Shown here piece by piece: positions 31,623 through 40,963 of a DNA stretch of 64,000 nucleotides. Under the pieces are notes generated by a model. It was not told where the DNA came from and made no database searches. It was given only the letters and a program-made list of their open reading frames with translations. The stretch comes from Trebonia kvetii (lineage in GTDB: Bacteria > Actinomycetota > Actinomycetes > Streptosporangiales > Streptosporangiaceae), in assembly GCF_007827045.1 (NCBI RefSeq), contig NZ_RPFW01000010.1:84261-148260 (forward strand), given 5' to 3'. Each line of letters opens with the position of its first letter. The stretch's first letter is position 1. The position numbers were made by a program, and so were the translations under genes.

Positions 31623-32738
31623 CTAGTTCCGCCGGTTCCGCGCTGTTTCTAGGTATACCTGGCCAAGCTCTTCTGCCGAGGTGTTCCAGGTGGGCAACTC
31701 CGGAAGGGTCGCGGGCGCGGGTCTTGCCATGGCCTCGAGAAGCTGCTTCGCCACAACAGAGGCGGGCGTGCCCGGAGTCACTCCCTCAACTAGGCCCTCA
31801 GCCACCAGCTCGCCGATTCCCGCCACGTCGTACCCAACGACCGGCCGGCCGACGCTGAGCGCTTCCATGACCGCGACCGGGTGGGCCTCGTAGTCCGACA
31901 TCGCCGCGATCACGCTCGCCTCTGCCATTGCCTCGGCCATCGCCTGACGGTCGGCGGGCGGCAGCTGCGTGATCGTGACCCGGTCGGCCACGCCGTGGCG
32001 CCGCGCGGAGACGCGCAGTTCGTCCTCGTACGGCCCGCGTCCGATGATCACGAGGTGAGCCTCGGGGTTGCCGGTGATGACGTCGGGCAGCGCCTCAATG
32101 ACCCGGTGATGCCCCTTGTAGTGCTCAAGCCGGCCGACGGAGACGATGCGTCCGGGTATGACATTGGTTCCCGTGGGAGGGGGCGGGAGCGTCCCGCCGT
32201 TTCGGATGACCGTGATCGGCTTGCTGCCCAGGTACGCCCGGGCAGCAAGGGTGTCCGCCTCGAAATGGCTGACGGCCACAAGCGCTGCCGCCCCGCGCAG
32301 CAGCGGCCCTACAGCTCGCCACTGGACGGTGCGCAGGGCGTTGCGATGACGCAGCGAGTGACCTCCGGTGTGGAATGTCACCATGTACGGCGTACGCGCG
32401 CGCCGTGCGGCAAGCATTGCCAGGACGGGCACCGGGGTGTGAATCCCCTGGCAGTGCACAAGGTCCCAGCGGTCGCGCTGGCCGGCGACCCTGGCGATGC
32501 CTGGCGCGAGGTAGTAGTCGCGGTGGCGCGGCCAGGCCGGGACGCGCAGCACGGTCACGCCGTCGATGACCTCACGGCGGGGACGGCTGCGGCTCCGGTC
32601 GGTGGCGAGCACCGTGATCTCGAATTCGCCGGACTTCGCGAGGTGCCTGCTCACCTCGTCGACGTGCATCTCAATGCCGCCCATGTCGGGCAGGTAGCGT
32701 GCCGTCGCCATGAGGACGCGCAGCGGGCTAGCTGACAT
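31623..32738 (-). CDS. family 4 glycosyltransferase
   Basis: A 371-residue GT-B enzyme. Its N-terminal acceptor domain starts VLMATARYLPDMGGIEMHV. Its C-terminal donor domain has VSVGRLEHYKGHHRVIEAL and the EX7E-type motif around SDYEAHPVAVMEALSVGRPVVGYDVAG. It is a retaining transferase using a nucleotide- or polyprenyl-linked sugar. The ATG at 32738 overlaps the end of the preceding gene by 11 bp, so the two GT4 genes are coupled. Confidence 0.87.
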   Translation of the reverse strand: MSASPLRVLMATARYLPDMGGIEMHVDEVSRHLAKSGEFEITVLATDRSRSRPRREVIDGVTVLRVPAWPRHRDYYLAPGIARVAGQRDRWDLVHCQGIHTPVPVLAMLAARRARTPYMVTFHTGGHSLRHRNALRTVQWRAVGPLLRGAAALVAVSHFEADTLAARAYLGSKPITVIRNGGTLPPPPTGTNVIPGRIVSVGRLEHYKGHHRVIEALPDVITGNPEAHLVIIGRGPYEDELRVSARRHGVADRVTITQLPPADRQAMAEAMAEASVIAAMSDYEAHPVAVMEALSVGRPVVGYDVAGIGELVAEGLVEGVTPGTPASVVAKQLLEAMARPAPATLPELPTWNTSAEELGQVYLETARNRRN

Positions 32739-33999
32739 CGCTATCGCCTCCGGTGCTGGGCGCCACCTGCGCGTAAATCGCTTCCAGCCGCTCGACGACG
32801 GCGGACGCGGTGAAATTACGCACCTTGTCCCGCGCGCCCCTGGTGATGCGAGACCGCAGGTCCTCGTCCTTGAGGACACTTTCCATGGCAGTCGCAAGCT
32901 CGATTTCGTTCCCTGGAGAAACGAGCAGTCCGCTCTCCTCGTTGACCACCATGTCCACCATGCCGCCGATAGAGGTGGTGATCACCGGGGCGCCGCTCGC
33001 CATGCTCTCGAGAACCGTGGTCGGACACGGATCCGGCCAGACGGAGGGCAGTACTGCCGCTGCGGAGCGCCGGAAAGCCTCCAGCACGTGAGGATGCGGC
33101 CATTCCTCGCGCACCGAGGCACCAGCGGGAAGATTCTCGGGCGTGTCAGGCGTGCGGCGTCCGATGAGGACGAGCGGCGGACGGTCCGCACCGAGCCGTT
33201 CATAAGCGCGCAGCAGCGTATGGGTTCCCTTGTCCTTGGAGATGTCTCCTACGAAGAGCAAGAACTTCTCGTCGGGAAGGTCGAGATGCGCGTGACTAGC
33301 AGTGCTAGCCGCCGCGGACGCATCAGGTGCCTGCACCAGTGCGTCCGGAATGAAGTTGGGAACAACCGAGCCCCGAGGGCCGTCGGCGATGTGGTTAGCC
33401 GACGCGACAGCCCTGCTCACGCTGACGATGTGGTCAATCGAGTGGGTCTTCCACGGGCGGATCGCCGCGGTCGCGAGGACGGTGGGCGGTCCGACGATGC
33501 GCCCGTAGTGCCCGGCGGCGCAAGGCAAGCAGCGCGCTGATGGGCCCTCGCAGAGCGCACCGTCGCGCATAAGGCGCTTGGTTGCGCACACCTGGCTGTA
33601 GTCATGGAGCGTCAGAACAAATCCGAACGACTTGTGCTTCGCCGGCCATCCACGCACCGGCAGCATGCTGTTGACGGCCCAGTTGTGGGCATGCACTACA
33701 TCCGGCCGGACTTCCCTGACAATCTGCCGCAATGCGCGAACACCAAGCGGGTCCGGAACGGGCGGGTGATGCGGGCGGCTTGTTGAGTAGACGCCAGGCA
33801 GGCTCATCGCCATGGTCGGGAACCTGCGCACGTGGACACTCGAGGGGAGCACCTCGTGGTCCGGGCTCCCCGGGATGCGCTGCGTGGCGACGGTGACCGC
33901 GTGCCCCCTGGCGGCAAGGATGTTTCCGAGATTGAAGACGTGCCGCTCCTCGCCGCCGATGTCCGGCGGGAAGAACTGGGCAACCAACAAGATCCGCAT
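32728..33999 (-). CDS. family 4 glycosyltransferase
   Basis: 423 residues, GT-B fold: MRILLVAQFFPPDIGGEERHV at the N-terminus, VHAHNWAVNSMLP, and donor-domain LLFVGDISKDKGTHTLLRAYERLG and PSVWPDPCPTTVLESMASGAPVI, carrying the catalytic Glu pair. A Cys-rich insertion (CEGPSARCLPCAAGHYG, about 148-166) is characteristic of a subgroup of these enzymes. A weak GAGGAA precedes the ATG. The acyltransferase gene lies 27 bp upstream on the same strand, so acyltransferase, this gene and the next GT4 form an operon. Confidence 0.87.
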   Translation of the reverse strand: MRILLVAQFFPPDIGGEERHVFNLGNILAARGHAVTVATQRIPGSPDHEVLPSSVHVRRFPTMAMSLPGVYSTSRPHHPPVPDPLGVRALRQIVREVRPDVVHAHNWAVNSMLPVRGWPAKHKSFGFVLTLHDYSQVCATKRLMRDGALCEGPSARCLPCAAGHYGRIVGPPTVLATAAIRPWKTHSIDHIVSVSRAVASANHIADGPRGSVVPNFIPDALVQAPDASAAASTASHAHLDLPDEKFLLFVGDISKDKGTHTLLRAYERLGADRPPLVLIGRRTPDTPENLPAGASVREEWPHPHVLEAFRRSAAAVLPSVWPDPCPTTVLESMASGAPVITTSIGGMVDMVVNEESGLLVSPGNEIELATAMESVLKDEDLRSRITRGARDKVRNFTASAVVERLEAIYAQVAPSTGGDSDVS

Positions 34000-34026
34000 C
34001 GTAAGTTCCTCATGTCCTCGGGAGCG

Positions 34027-34716
34027 TCACAGGCTAGCCCTGCGTGTCTCAAGGATCGCGGCCGTGCGCTCCGCGTCGTCCTCCATGCCGCGGTAGCGAA
34101 CCTGCCGGAAGCTCCCCTTCACCGACACTATCTGCGCCGGCACACCCATCGCGACCCCGCGTGGCTGGACGTCTCGTATTACCAGGGTATTTGCCGAGAC
34201 CGACGCGTCATTGCCAACGCTAACCGGGCCGGCTATCACGGCTCCTGGCCCTATCCAAACACGGTCGCCAATGGTGGGGACGTCCAAGACATCCACCGTC
34301 TCAAGCTCCCAGTCCGTGACCATGCTGGACTTCCCGATGGTCACGCTCTGCGCGATGTTGCAGTTCTCGCCGATATAGGCGGGTCCCACGATTATCGCGC
34401 CGAAGTGATTGATGAACAGGCCCGGGCCGATATGCGCGTGCGAGTCAATTTCTATGCCGACGGCGATCGCATACCAGCGGGATGCCAGCCAGAGTGCGCC
34501 ATAGCTCAACTTTGTCGCGATGTTCGGCTCGGCGCCGTACAGAAGATGATGACATACCCGGTAAATCAAGATGGCGAGCAGGCCCGGGAACAGGAGAATG
34601 GTGCGCAGTCGCATCGCGACGCTGGTGCGCGCGTCACCGTACAAGGCAAAGAAATAGCGGGTCGTGTCGCGCCGCATGGCGGTGCGGAGGCTCCCCTGAC
34701 ATGAACACTTTGCCAT
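34027..34716 (-). CDS. serine acetyltransferase-like hexapeptide acyltransferase
   Basis: About 229 residues. The helical N-terminal part (RLRTILLFPGLLAILIYRVCHHLL) is like CysE-type enzymes. A left-handed beta-helix of hexapeptide repeats follows (IDSHAHIGPGLFINHFGAIIVG, then IAQSVTIG, VWIGPGAVIAGPVSVG). The His in INHFGAI is the likely catalytic base. In this context it probably acetylates a sugar of the glycan rather than serine. The start is uncertain: ATG 34716 and ATG 34677 are both possible and neither has a good ribosome site. First gene of the minus-strand GT4 operon. Confidence 0.75.
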   Translation of the reverse strand: MAKCSCQGSLRTAMRRDTTRYFFALYGDARTSVAMRLRTILLFPGLLAILIYRVCHHLLYGAEPNIATKLSYGALWLASRWYAIAVGIEIDSHAHIGPGLFINHFGAIIVGPAYIGENCNIAQSVTIGKSSMVTDWELETVDVLDVPTIGDRVWIGPGAVIAGPVSVGNDASVSANTLVIRDVQPRGVAMGVPAQIVSVKGSFRQVRYRGMEDDAERTAAILETRRASL

Positions 34717-34942
34717 GACCGGACTCGTCGTCACGCTTGTCCTTCCTGCCGGGCCGCGAGGCGAGCCGTCGTCCATTTGTACCCGACCGACTTGTCGCTC
34801 AGCCGCCTCCAATTTCAATCCGAGCCTTGAAGCGGGAACTGGCCACATAGTACCCGCCTGATCAGCCTGCACTGGGAGCAACCGGGCAAACAGGTAAGTC
34901 AGGAACTGTCGGCCAACGCGGGCGCGCGGCGATGAAGCATCT

Positions 34943-36610
34943 TCATTGCCGCCTATGGTTACGTTGCTTGGCGCTTGCAGTGGGGCGGTCACCGTCCGTG
35001 CCGTTCTCCTCCAGCGGCGTGGCTATGGAGAGGAGCGCGTCTACGCCCGCGCGCTGGCGGATACCGTAGCCCTCCTCGTCCTCACCGGGCAACTTGGGGA
35101 AGGAGCCGGTCGCGATGCGGATGGAACCCGTGACGGCAGGGAAGGAGCCGGTCCGCCACACCTCGGTGGCCACGTCAAGTGTGCTCCCACTCTCCGAGAT
35201 GGCCAGTGAGGCGAGGGCGATGAGTGCGGAAAGTGAAATGCGCTGGCGGTCGATGTAGTTGTGCTCCAGAATCGGCTGGGCGGTGGTGGACGCGAGCGCG
35301 GGGAACTCACCGGTCGCTGCGCGCGTCTTGACGGCTGCGGCGCGCAGCACCGTGGGCGCGGTTGCGACTCCCTCGATTACCTGCATGATGAGGTAGCCGG
35401 CGGCGACGCCATTCAGGCCGTCCAGCTTGCCGCCAACCACGGCCGCCGCGGCATCGCAGAGGGCGGCTATGGACAAGACAATGGCGGCCTGTCTCACCCG
35501 GTGCGACGCCCGGCAAACCGCGATGTACTGGATCTTTGGAAGCGTAGGCAGATAGGTGAGGATCAGCAGCAGTAGGGGGATCGATGCCTGCTGCACGTAG
35601 CTCTGGCCGAAGATTTCAAGCAGCAGCCGGCTGCAGACGGCGAGCACGGCCATCGCCGGTAGCCCGATCATGAGGGACAGCCGCAGTGTGAAGCGGAGCT
35701 TCTGCGCGACGACGTCGGGAGAGGCGGAAGCTATCGCGAACAGGATGACAGAAAGGCTTGCTGGCACCATGAACAGGAAGTTGACGAGCATCCAGGCGAC
35801 GTAGAACGACGCATTCGCCGACGGCGACACTACGATGGTCACCAGGACGGGCATGAGCTTGGGCGTTGTCATGATCGCGAGGTTCAGCCAGTTGTGCGTC
35901 ATCGCGAGCCCGCCGAGCCTGCGCAGCAGTGCCCAGTCGGGTCGGTGCAGGATTCTGGAGCCGCCGCGCCTTAGCAGCACGAGGGCCGGCACCAGCGACA
36001 GCAGCATCCCTGCTACCCAGGCGAAGATGAGCCCCACGCCGAACGCGTCATGCAGGATGACCACCGCGACCGGCAGCAGCGCAAGCTTGACCGCTGACAT
36101 CGCTAGGTTGCGTGTCAATTGCACGCCGCTGCGCAGCAGGCCGAGGGTGGCGTCGTCGAATACCACCGTCATCCCGACGAGCGCGACGCCTACGGCGAAC
36201 AGCGCGACCCGGCCTGGCGTACCGCCAATCTGCGGGAAGCTGGCGCCGAACGCGTCGGCGACCACGGGGAAGCCAAGGCCGAGGACCAGCGAGCCGAGCC
36301 CGGAAACGATGATGCAGGCGATGGTCAGGCCACCTCTGCTGCGGCGCTTCGGCAGCTCGCCGATCAGCATCGTGCCCAGGCCGAACTCGCCTACCGTGCC
36401 GAGCAGCAGCATTGCCGATACTGCCGCAGCCCCGTACCCGACCTCCTCCTTGGTGTACACCCTCGCGGCGACGAACCAGTAGACGAAGCCGAAAAGAGAG
36501 TTGAGGCCTGTGGTTGCCGCCAGGCCGCTCGCGTTGCGCAACAGGTCCTGATTTCTCTGCAACGCGCCCCGTACGGCCCCCAATAGGCCGGTACGGGGGG
36601 AAACTGGCAT
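34943..36610 (-). CDS. Wzx-like oligosaccharide flippase
   Basis: A 555-residue MATE/MVF-superfamily membrane protein with about 12-14 helices over residues 25-450 (GLAATTGLNSLFGFVYWFVAAR at the start, YTKEEVGYGAAAVS). A cytoplasmic C-terminal tail of about 100 residues contains the repeated phrases TGEFPAL, TGSFPAV and TGSFPKL. It should flip lipid-linked glycan units across the membrane. The ATG at 36610 is preceded 6 nt away by TACTCT, a leaderless-type -10 box, and the open frame further upstream is a shadow. Same strand as the acyltransferase and GT4 genes, separated by 226 bp. Confidence 0.85.
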   Translation of the reverse strand: MPVSPRTGLLGAVRGALQRNQDLLRNASGLAATTGLNSLFGFVYWFVAARVYTKEEVGYGAAAVSAMLLLGTVGEFGLGTMLIGELPKRRSRGGLTIACIIVSGLGSLVLGLGFPVVADAFGASFPQIGGTPGRVALFAVGVALVGMTVVFDDATLGLLRSGVQLTRNLAMSAVKLALLPVAVVILHDAFGVGLIFAWVAGMLLSLVPALVLLRRGGSRILHRPDWALLRRLGGLAMTHNWLNLAIMTTPKLMPVLVTIVVSPSANASFYVAWMLVNFLFMVPASLSVILFAIASASPDVVAQKLRFTLRLSLMIGLPAMAVLAVCSRLLLEIFGQSYVQQASIPLLLLILTYLPTLPKIQYIAVCRASHRVRQAAIVLSIAALCDAAAAVVGGKLDGLNGVAAGYLIMQVIEGVATAPTVLRAAAVKTRAATGEFPALASTTAQPILEHNYIDRQRISLSALIALASLAISESGSTLDVATEVWRTGSFPAVTGSIRIATGSFPKLPGEDEEGYGIRQRAGVDALLSIATPLEENGTDGDRPTASAKQRNHRRQ

Positions 36611-36973
36611 ACGACCAGAGTATCCGCTCGCCGCTGACCGCGGATCCGGACGACGAACGGCGGGGGCGCTGGTACTGCGCACGGTGAGACCCGCTGTGCC
36701 TCCGGCACACCAACTGGGCCGTCCCCACCCAACGAAAGCCGCGCCAAGGACCACTAGGTGACAGTCGACGGCAGACATCGGTCCCCGTGAAAAGTCAGAG
36801 CTAGAGGCGCGCTCATATGTCCGTTATGCCCTGCGCATCAGGCAGATGCTGATACGCTGCCGCAGGTCGTCAGAGCGGTCCCAGAGCCTGCTGTGGTAAG
36901 CCGGCCGCCCGCTGACAAAGAGGTGCCTTCTCCTCTCGAGCCACCTGAACCCTGGGAAGGTTAGAGCAAGCAG
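36611..36973. other. 363-bp divergent intergenic region
   Basis: Between the flippase gene (minus) and the ATP-grasp gene (plus). It holds the leaderless -10 box TACTCT of the flippase (36617-36622, minus strand). I see no gene; the short frames here lack support. Confidence 0.5.
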
Positions 36974-38131
36974 ATGAGTTTCAGGAATACGGGGAGAGAC
37001 GGCCCCGATGTCATCCTGGTCGACAGGATGTGCCTGACGACCGATTACCTGGCCCGTCAATTGGCGAGTCGGGGCGTACGTGTGCATTTGTTTACGCCAA
37101 GCCGCCGGTGGCCGCCGCCCGTTCTGCAGCCTGCTTATCCTTATAAGTCGCTGCTGAGAGGGCCACTCGGGAACCAGCCATCAGAGGAATTGGCGGCCCT
37201 GGTAGAAAGGGTCAACCCTGCATGCATCATCCCGGTAACTGAAGCAGCTCTGTACTGGCTGTGGAACCAGCCAGCACAGATCCAAGAACGATGCCTTCCC
37301 AATGTGTCGCCTGAGCATAGGCCCCTACTCCTCGACCGCGCACTGCTACTAGAGAAGGCGGCCGGCTGGGGGGTGGCGACTCCCGACGCGATTCCCCTCA
37401 ATAGTCATGATGACTGCCTCACGGCAATAGCGACAGGGCTGCCGCTTATTGTCAAGTCGGGGCAGTCCGTCGCCTCCGAAGGCGTAGCCTTGTGCGGTAC
37501 CGCCGACGAGGTCATCCGGGCATTCGACAAGTTCTCCTGCCGAGCCATTTCTGTCACTGCGCAACGTTATTACTTTGGTCCGACGTACCTGGCCGGCGCA
37601 TTGTTCGTGCATGGCGAGGCGGCTCATTTCTATGCAGGCGAGAAGACGGGAGTATGGCCGCCGCTGATTGGGTACTCCTATCAGATTCAGTCCGCCGCAG
37701 AGCCATATCTGTCCATCTTGAAGCAGGACGCAGAAACCGTCTGCAAGAACCTGGAATGGACTGGACTGGCGTCGTTCGACTTCGTGCTTGACAAGGACCA
37801 CAAATTTCGGTTTGTTGACTTTAACCCCCGCCTATGGGGCGCGGCTGGCGCCCTAAGCTCAGCAAAGGTGGATCTCTACGGGGGCATTGACCGATTGATA
37901 CGCGGCAGTGACGTCGGTCCGCCAACCCGCTCTATTCCTGACATCACCCACCGCGTATTCCCGAAGTACACGCTCGAATCGTCAGAAATGAGCATGTGGC
38001 GACGGCTGATGGGTTTGCGCCACGCCCCCTTGGATGCCCCGTTCTTGGCGGCCAGCGAACTAGCTTATAAAACTGCTCTCAAGGCAGAGCAGCGCTGGAA
38101 GAGACGTGCTCAGGAGTCAATTCCCGGCTGA
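36974..38131 (+). CDS. ATP-grasp enzyme of the glycan locus
   Basis: A 385-residue carboxylate-amine ligase-like protein. A Rossmann-like N-terminal domain (about 10-110; ILVDRMCLTTDYLARQL) is followed by ATP-grasp lobes (LPLIVKSGQSVASEGVALC as the glycine-rich loop; FDFVLDKDHKFRFVDFNPRLWGAAGA with the Mg-binding D/N residues) and a basic C-terminal tail. It should activate a carboxylate with ATP and join it to an amine, possibly decorating glycan sugars with amino acids. Its G+C is clearly lower than that of its neighbours, and it uses codons such as ATA, TTA and AGA that are rare here, a sign of horizontal transfer. Confidence 0.8.
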   Translation: MSFRNTGRDGPDVILVDRMCLTTDYLARQLASRGVRVHLFTPSRRWPPPVLQPAYPYKSLLRGPLGNQPSEELAALVERVNPACIIPVTEAALYWLWNQPAQIQERCLPNVSPEHRPLLLDRALLLEKAAGWGVATPDAIPLNSHDDCLTAIATGLPLIVKSGQSVASEGVALCGTADEVIRAFDKFSCRAISVTAQRYYFGPTYLAGALFVHGEAAHFYAGEKTGVWPPLIGYSYQIQSAAEPYLSILKQDAETVCKNLEWTGLASFDFVLDKDHKFRFVDFNPRLWGAAGALSSAKVDLYGGIDRLIRGSDVGPPTRSIPDITHRVFPKYTLESSEMSMWRRLMGLRHAPLDAPFLAASELAYKTALKAEQRWKRRAQESIPG

Positions 38132-38366
38132 TGCGAACTCAGGCTGCCTGCGGCTGAAGCGCCCCTCCGCGCAGGGATCTAGCTGCGGGTTCGCAGAAAG
38201 TTCTCTGCACGGGGATTTTTTAGCAGGGAACGCAGGGCCGCGCGGCTGTCTTGGCCTTCGGCTCACGCTTGGCGGCGCGTTGACCTCCGCGAGACAGACA
38301 ACCTTGGGTGTTCAGGCTTGGTAAGGTCTTGAGGCTGAGGACTTTGAGTGCACTTGAGGTGACCTG

Positions 38367-40898
38367 GTGAAGGATGGCTGGCACAGGGAGGCTGAGCCCG
38401 CATATGGGCAAAATGCCCCGGCACCTCCATGGCGACCTCAAGAAGACGACCGTCGGTACGGGCCCCGCCCGGATCCTGGCATTGGCGGCCGGCCGCAGGA
38501 GCACGTCCGGCCGCAGGAGCGTGGCCCGTCGGCGGAACGGGACTGGACGCGGGACCGCGCGGTGCGTCACCCTGAAGCGCCTGAGCGTGGGGCACCGGGT
38601 CATGGCCGCACGCCCGCGGGCGAGGGCTGGAGTGACACCGGCTCCCGTGTTTCCTTCGGTCTTGCCAGTGTGGTCTGGCTTCTCACCGGTATAGGTTTCT
38701 GCCTCAACGCCGCCGCCATCGCCGAGTCATCACGAGGTAACGCAGCGCTAGGCGAGGGCCTCTTTTGGGTCTCTATTATCGTCCCGTTTGTCGTGCAGGC
38801 GGCCCTGCTGCTCGCAGCCCATCCGTCCCCGCGGCTCAGGCAGGTCATCGTCTGTCTCGTCGGGGTCTATCCGGCCCTGCTCTACCGGCTCACCAGCCCA
38901 CTTGTCCTTGGCAATTACGACGAGCACCTTCACGAGCGCGCGCTATCCGACCTGCTGCACGGCAGCGGCCTCTTCGCTCCTAATCCGATGCTTCCTGTCG
39001 GACCGTACTACCCGGGCCTTGAACTCTTCACCGGCGCGCTGGTGCGTCTGACGGGAATGCCGCCCATCGTCGCCATGAACCTGGTGCCGATCCTGTGCCG
39101 GCTGCTGCTTGTCCTCTCGGTCTACTTCCTTGCCATTACCTTTTTGCGCTCGGACCGAGCTGCATCGCTTGTCGTCGTCTTCTACGCGACGTCCCCGCAG
39201 TTCTTCAACTTCAATTCTAAGTTCTCGTATCAGACGATCGCGCTCACCCTTGGCATGGGCGGGGTGGTGCTCCTGCGCCGGGCACAGTTCAAGCGGGCGC
39301 CGGCGGCACCCAGGCTCATGGCGCTTGCGACCATCGTTTTCCTTGCCACCGTCATTTCGCACCACCTGACCAGCTGGCTCTTCTTCGGCTTCCTTGTCAT
39401 CTGGGCGGTGGTGTCACCGCGAGGACGGCGCAAGGTCGTCGCCCAGGTTGCCGCGGTGACCGGCCTCGCCATCGCCATCTGGACGGCGGCCATCTCCAGC
39501 AAGCTCTCCGGCTACCTGGGGCCGGTGTTCAGCGCTGCGCTGCACGAAGTGGCCGGGACCCTGGGCGGAACCAGCCAGGGCAGGGTGTTCAGCAGTTCAG
39601 GCGGCTACGTGACGCCGGAGTGGCAGAAGATGCTGCTATTCCTCTACGCGATCGTGTGTACGATCGCGGCACTCTGGTATGGCGGGCGGGTGCTGCTGCG
39701 CGGAATCCGCGAACGGCGCCTGCCGCTTGCTGTGCTCGGCGTCATGGCCATGGCCTATCCGGGGACGCTGGCCGCGCATTTCGTGCCCGCGGCCTCGGAC
39801 ATCGGTGACCGTGCCTCGACCTTCCTGTTCTTCTGGCTCGCATTGTGCGTTGCCTACGCGATAAGGAACGGCAGGTCGTCGCGGCAGTCGCGGTCGGGTA
39901 CGCTATCGCGGCGGTTCGTCATCACGCTGACCACGATCGTGTCGCTGGCCTATTTTGGCGGCATCATCCTGGGATCAGGGCTCGCGGCTCTGATCCTGCC
40001 TGGTCCGTATGGTATCGAGGCGGGCGCGCGCAGTCAGGACGCGCAGACGCTCACGGCGGTGAAGTGGGCCTCCGAGCACATTCCGCCGGGAAGCCGTGTC
40101 GTGGCCGACCTCAACGCCGCGAACCTGCTGTCGAGCCAGGCCCGGCTGTGGCCGATCATTTCGCCCTCCGGCGGACTTGCGCCCGCGTACCTGTACTTCT
40201 CGGAAACCTGGGACACTTACCAGGCCGAGGTCGTGAAGAATTACGACATCCGCTACATCTACGTTGACGCGCGGCTCGCGGATGGCCTTCCCGTGCAGGG
40301 AATGTATTTCTATGCAGGCGAGATCTCGCCAGAGCAGCGCCTTAACGGCCTAGACCTGAGCAAGTTCGCTCACGTGCCCGGTCTCAAGGCCGCTTATCAC
40401 CAGGGTCCGATCTCGATCTACAGCACAGCGGGGCTTGGCGTGCCCGCGATCCGCGACGGCTACACGGGCAATCGTTCGATCGGTTTCGGCACCATCGGCG
40501 ACTTCGTCCTTGGCCTGATCCTTGCCGGGCTCATCTTCGCACTGCGCTCGCGGCTCCGCTGGATCGGCGCCGCCGCCAGGGACGCGGGTGGTGTCGGAGT
40601 TTCCGTGACCTTGATGGCGGTAACGATCCTGCTGTCTTCGGGGCTCTTCGAGCTCGGCCTCATGCCGGGGCCGGCCTTCACCGTGGGCGCCGTCTGCGCC
40701 GTGGCTGCCGGCGTCGTGATCAGCCGGTTCACCGCATCCCCGGTTCGGCTGCCAAGGTTTTTCAGCTTCAGGCAAATCGAGCCGATGAGCCTGATCGGGG
40801 TGGTGCTCGCGCTCGGCGGGATCCTGCTGGCCGTGAACGTGGCCTGGAATATGGACATCACGCAAGTGAATGAGTTGCTCAAGAACGTTTCCGGCTAG
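38367..40898 (+). CDS. large multi-pass membrane protein, GT-C glycosyltransferase-like
   Basis: 843 residues. The first 95 are a cytoplasmic, Pro/Arg/Glu-rich disordered segment. About 12-14 membrane helices follow. The first large outside loop carries NYDEHLHERALSDLL, whose acidic pair fits the catalytic site of GT-C enzymes that use polyprenyl-phosphate sugars. A soluble outside domain (about 540-690; TLTAVKWASEHIPPGSRVVAD) lies between the helices, as in such enzymes. It probably adds or polymerises sugars outside the membrane. GAGGTGA precedes the GTG start. The 235-bp gap upstream holds no gene. Confidence 0.7.
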   Translation: MKDGWHREAEPAYGQNAPAPPWRPQEDDRRYGPRPDPGIGGRPQEHVRPQERGPSAERDWTRDRAVRHPEAPERGAPGHGRTPAGEGWSDTGSRVSFGLASVVWLLTGIGFCLNAAAIAESSRGNAALGEGLFWVSIIVPFVVQAALLLAAHPSPRLRQVIVCLVGVYPALLYRLTSPLVLGNYDEHLHERALSDLLHGSGLFAPNPMLPVGPYYPGLELFTGALVRLTGMPPIVAMNLVPILCRLLLVLSVYFLAITFLRSDRAASLVVVFYATSPQFFNFNSKFSYQTIALTLGMGGVVLLRRAQFKRAPAAPRLMALATIVFLATVISHHLTSWLFFGFLVIWAVVSPRGRRKVVAQVAAVTGLAIAIWTAAISSKLSGYLGPVFSAALHEVAGTLGGTSQGRVFSSSGGYVTPEWQKMLLFLYAIVCTIAALWYGGRVLLRGIRERRLPLAVLGVMAMAYPGTLAAHFVPAASDIGDRASTFLFFWLALCVAYAIRNGRSSRQSRSGTLSRRFVITLTTIVSLAYFGGIILGSGLAALILPGPYGIEAGARSQDAQTLTAVKWASEHIPPGSRVVADLNAANLLSSQARLWPIISPSGGLAPAYLYFSETWDTYQAEVVKNYDIRYIYVDARLADGLPVQGMYFYAGEISPEQRLNGLDLSKFAHVPGLKAAYHQGPISIYSTAGLGVPAIRDGYTGNRSIGFGTIGDFVLGLILAGLIFALRSRLRWIGAAARDAGGVGVSVTLMAVTILLSSGLFELGLMPGPAFTVGAVCAVAAGVVISRFTASPVRLPRFFSFRQIEPMSLIGVVLALGGILLAVNVAWNMDITQVNELLKNVSG

Positions 40899-40963
40899 CT
40901 AAGAGCAATCAAGATCCCACAATCGGCGGTCGCGGGAGTGGGCTGCCCTTTAGGTTTGCTCTC

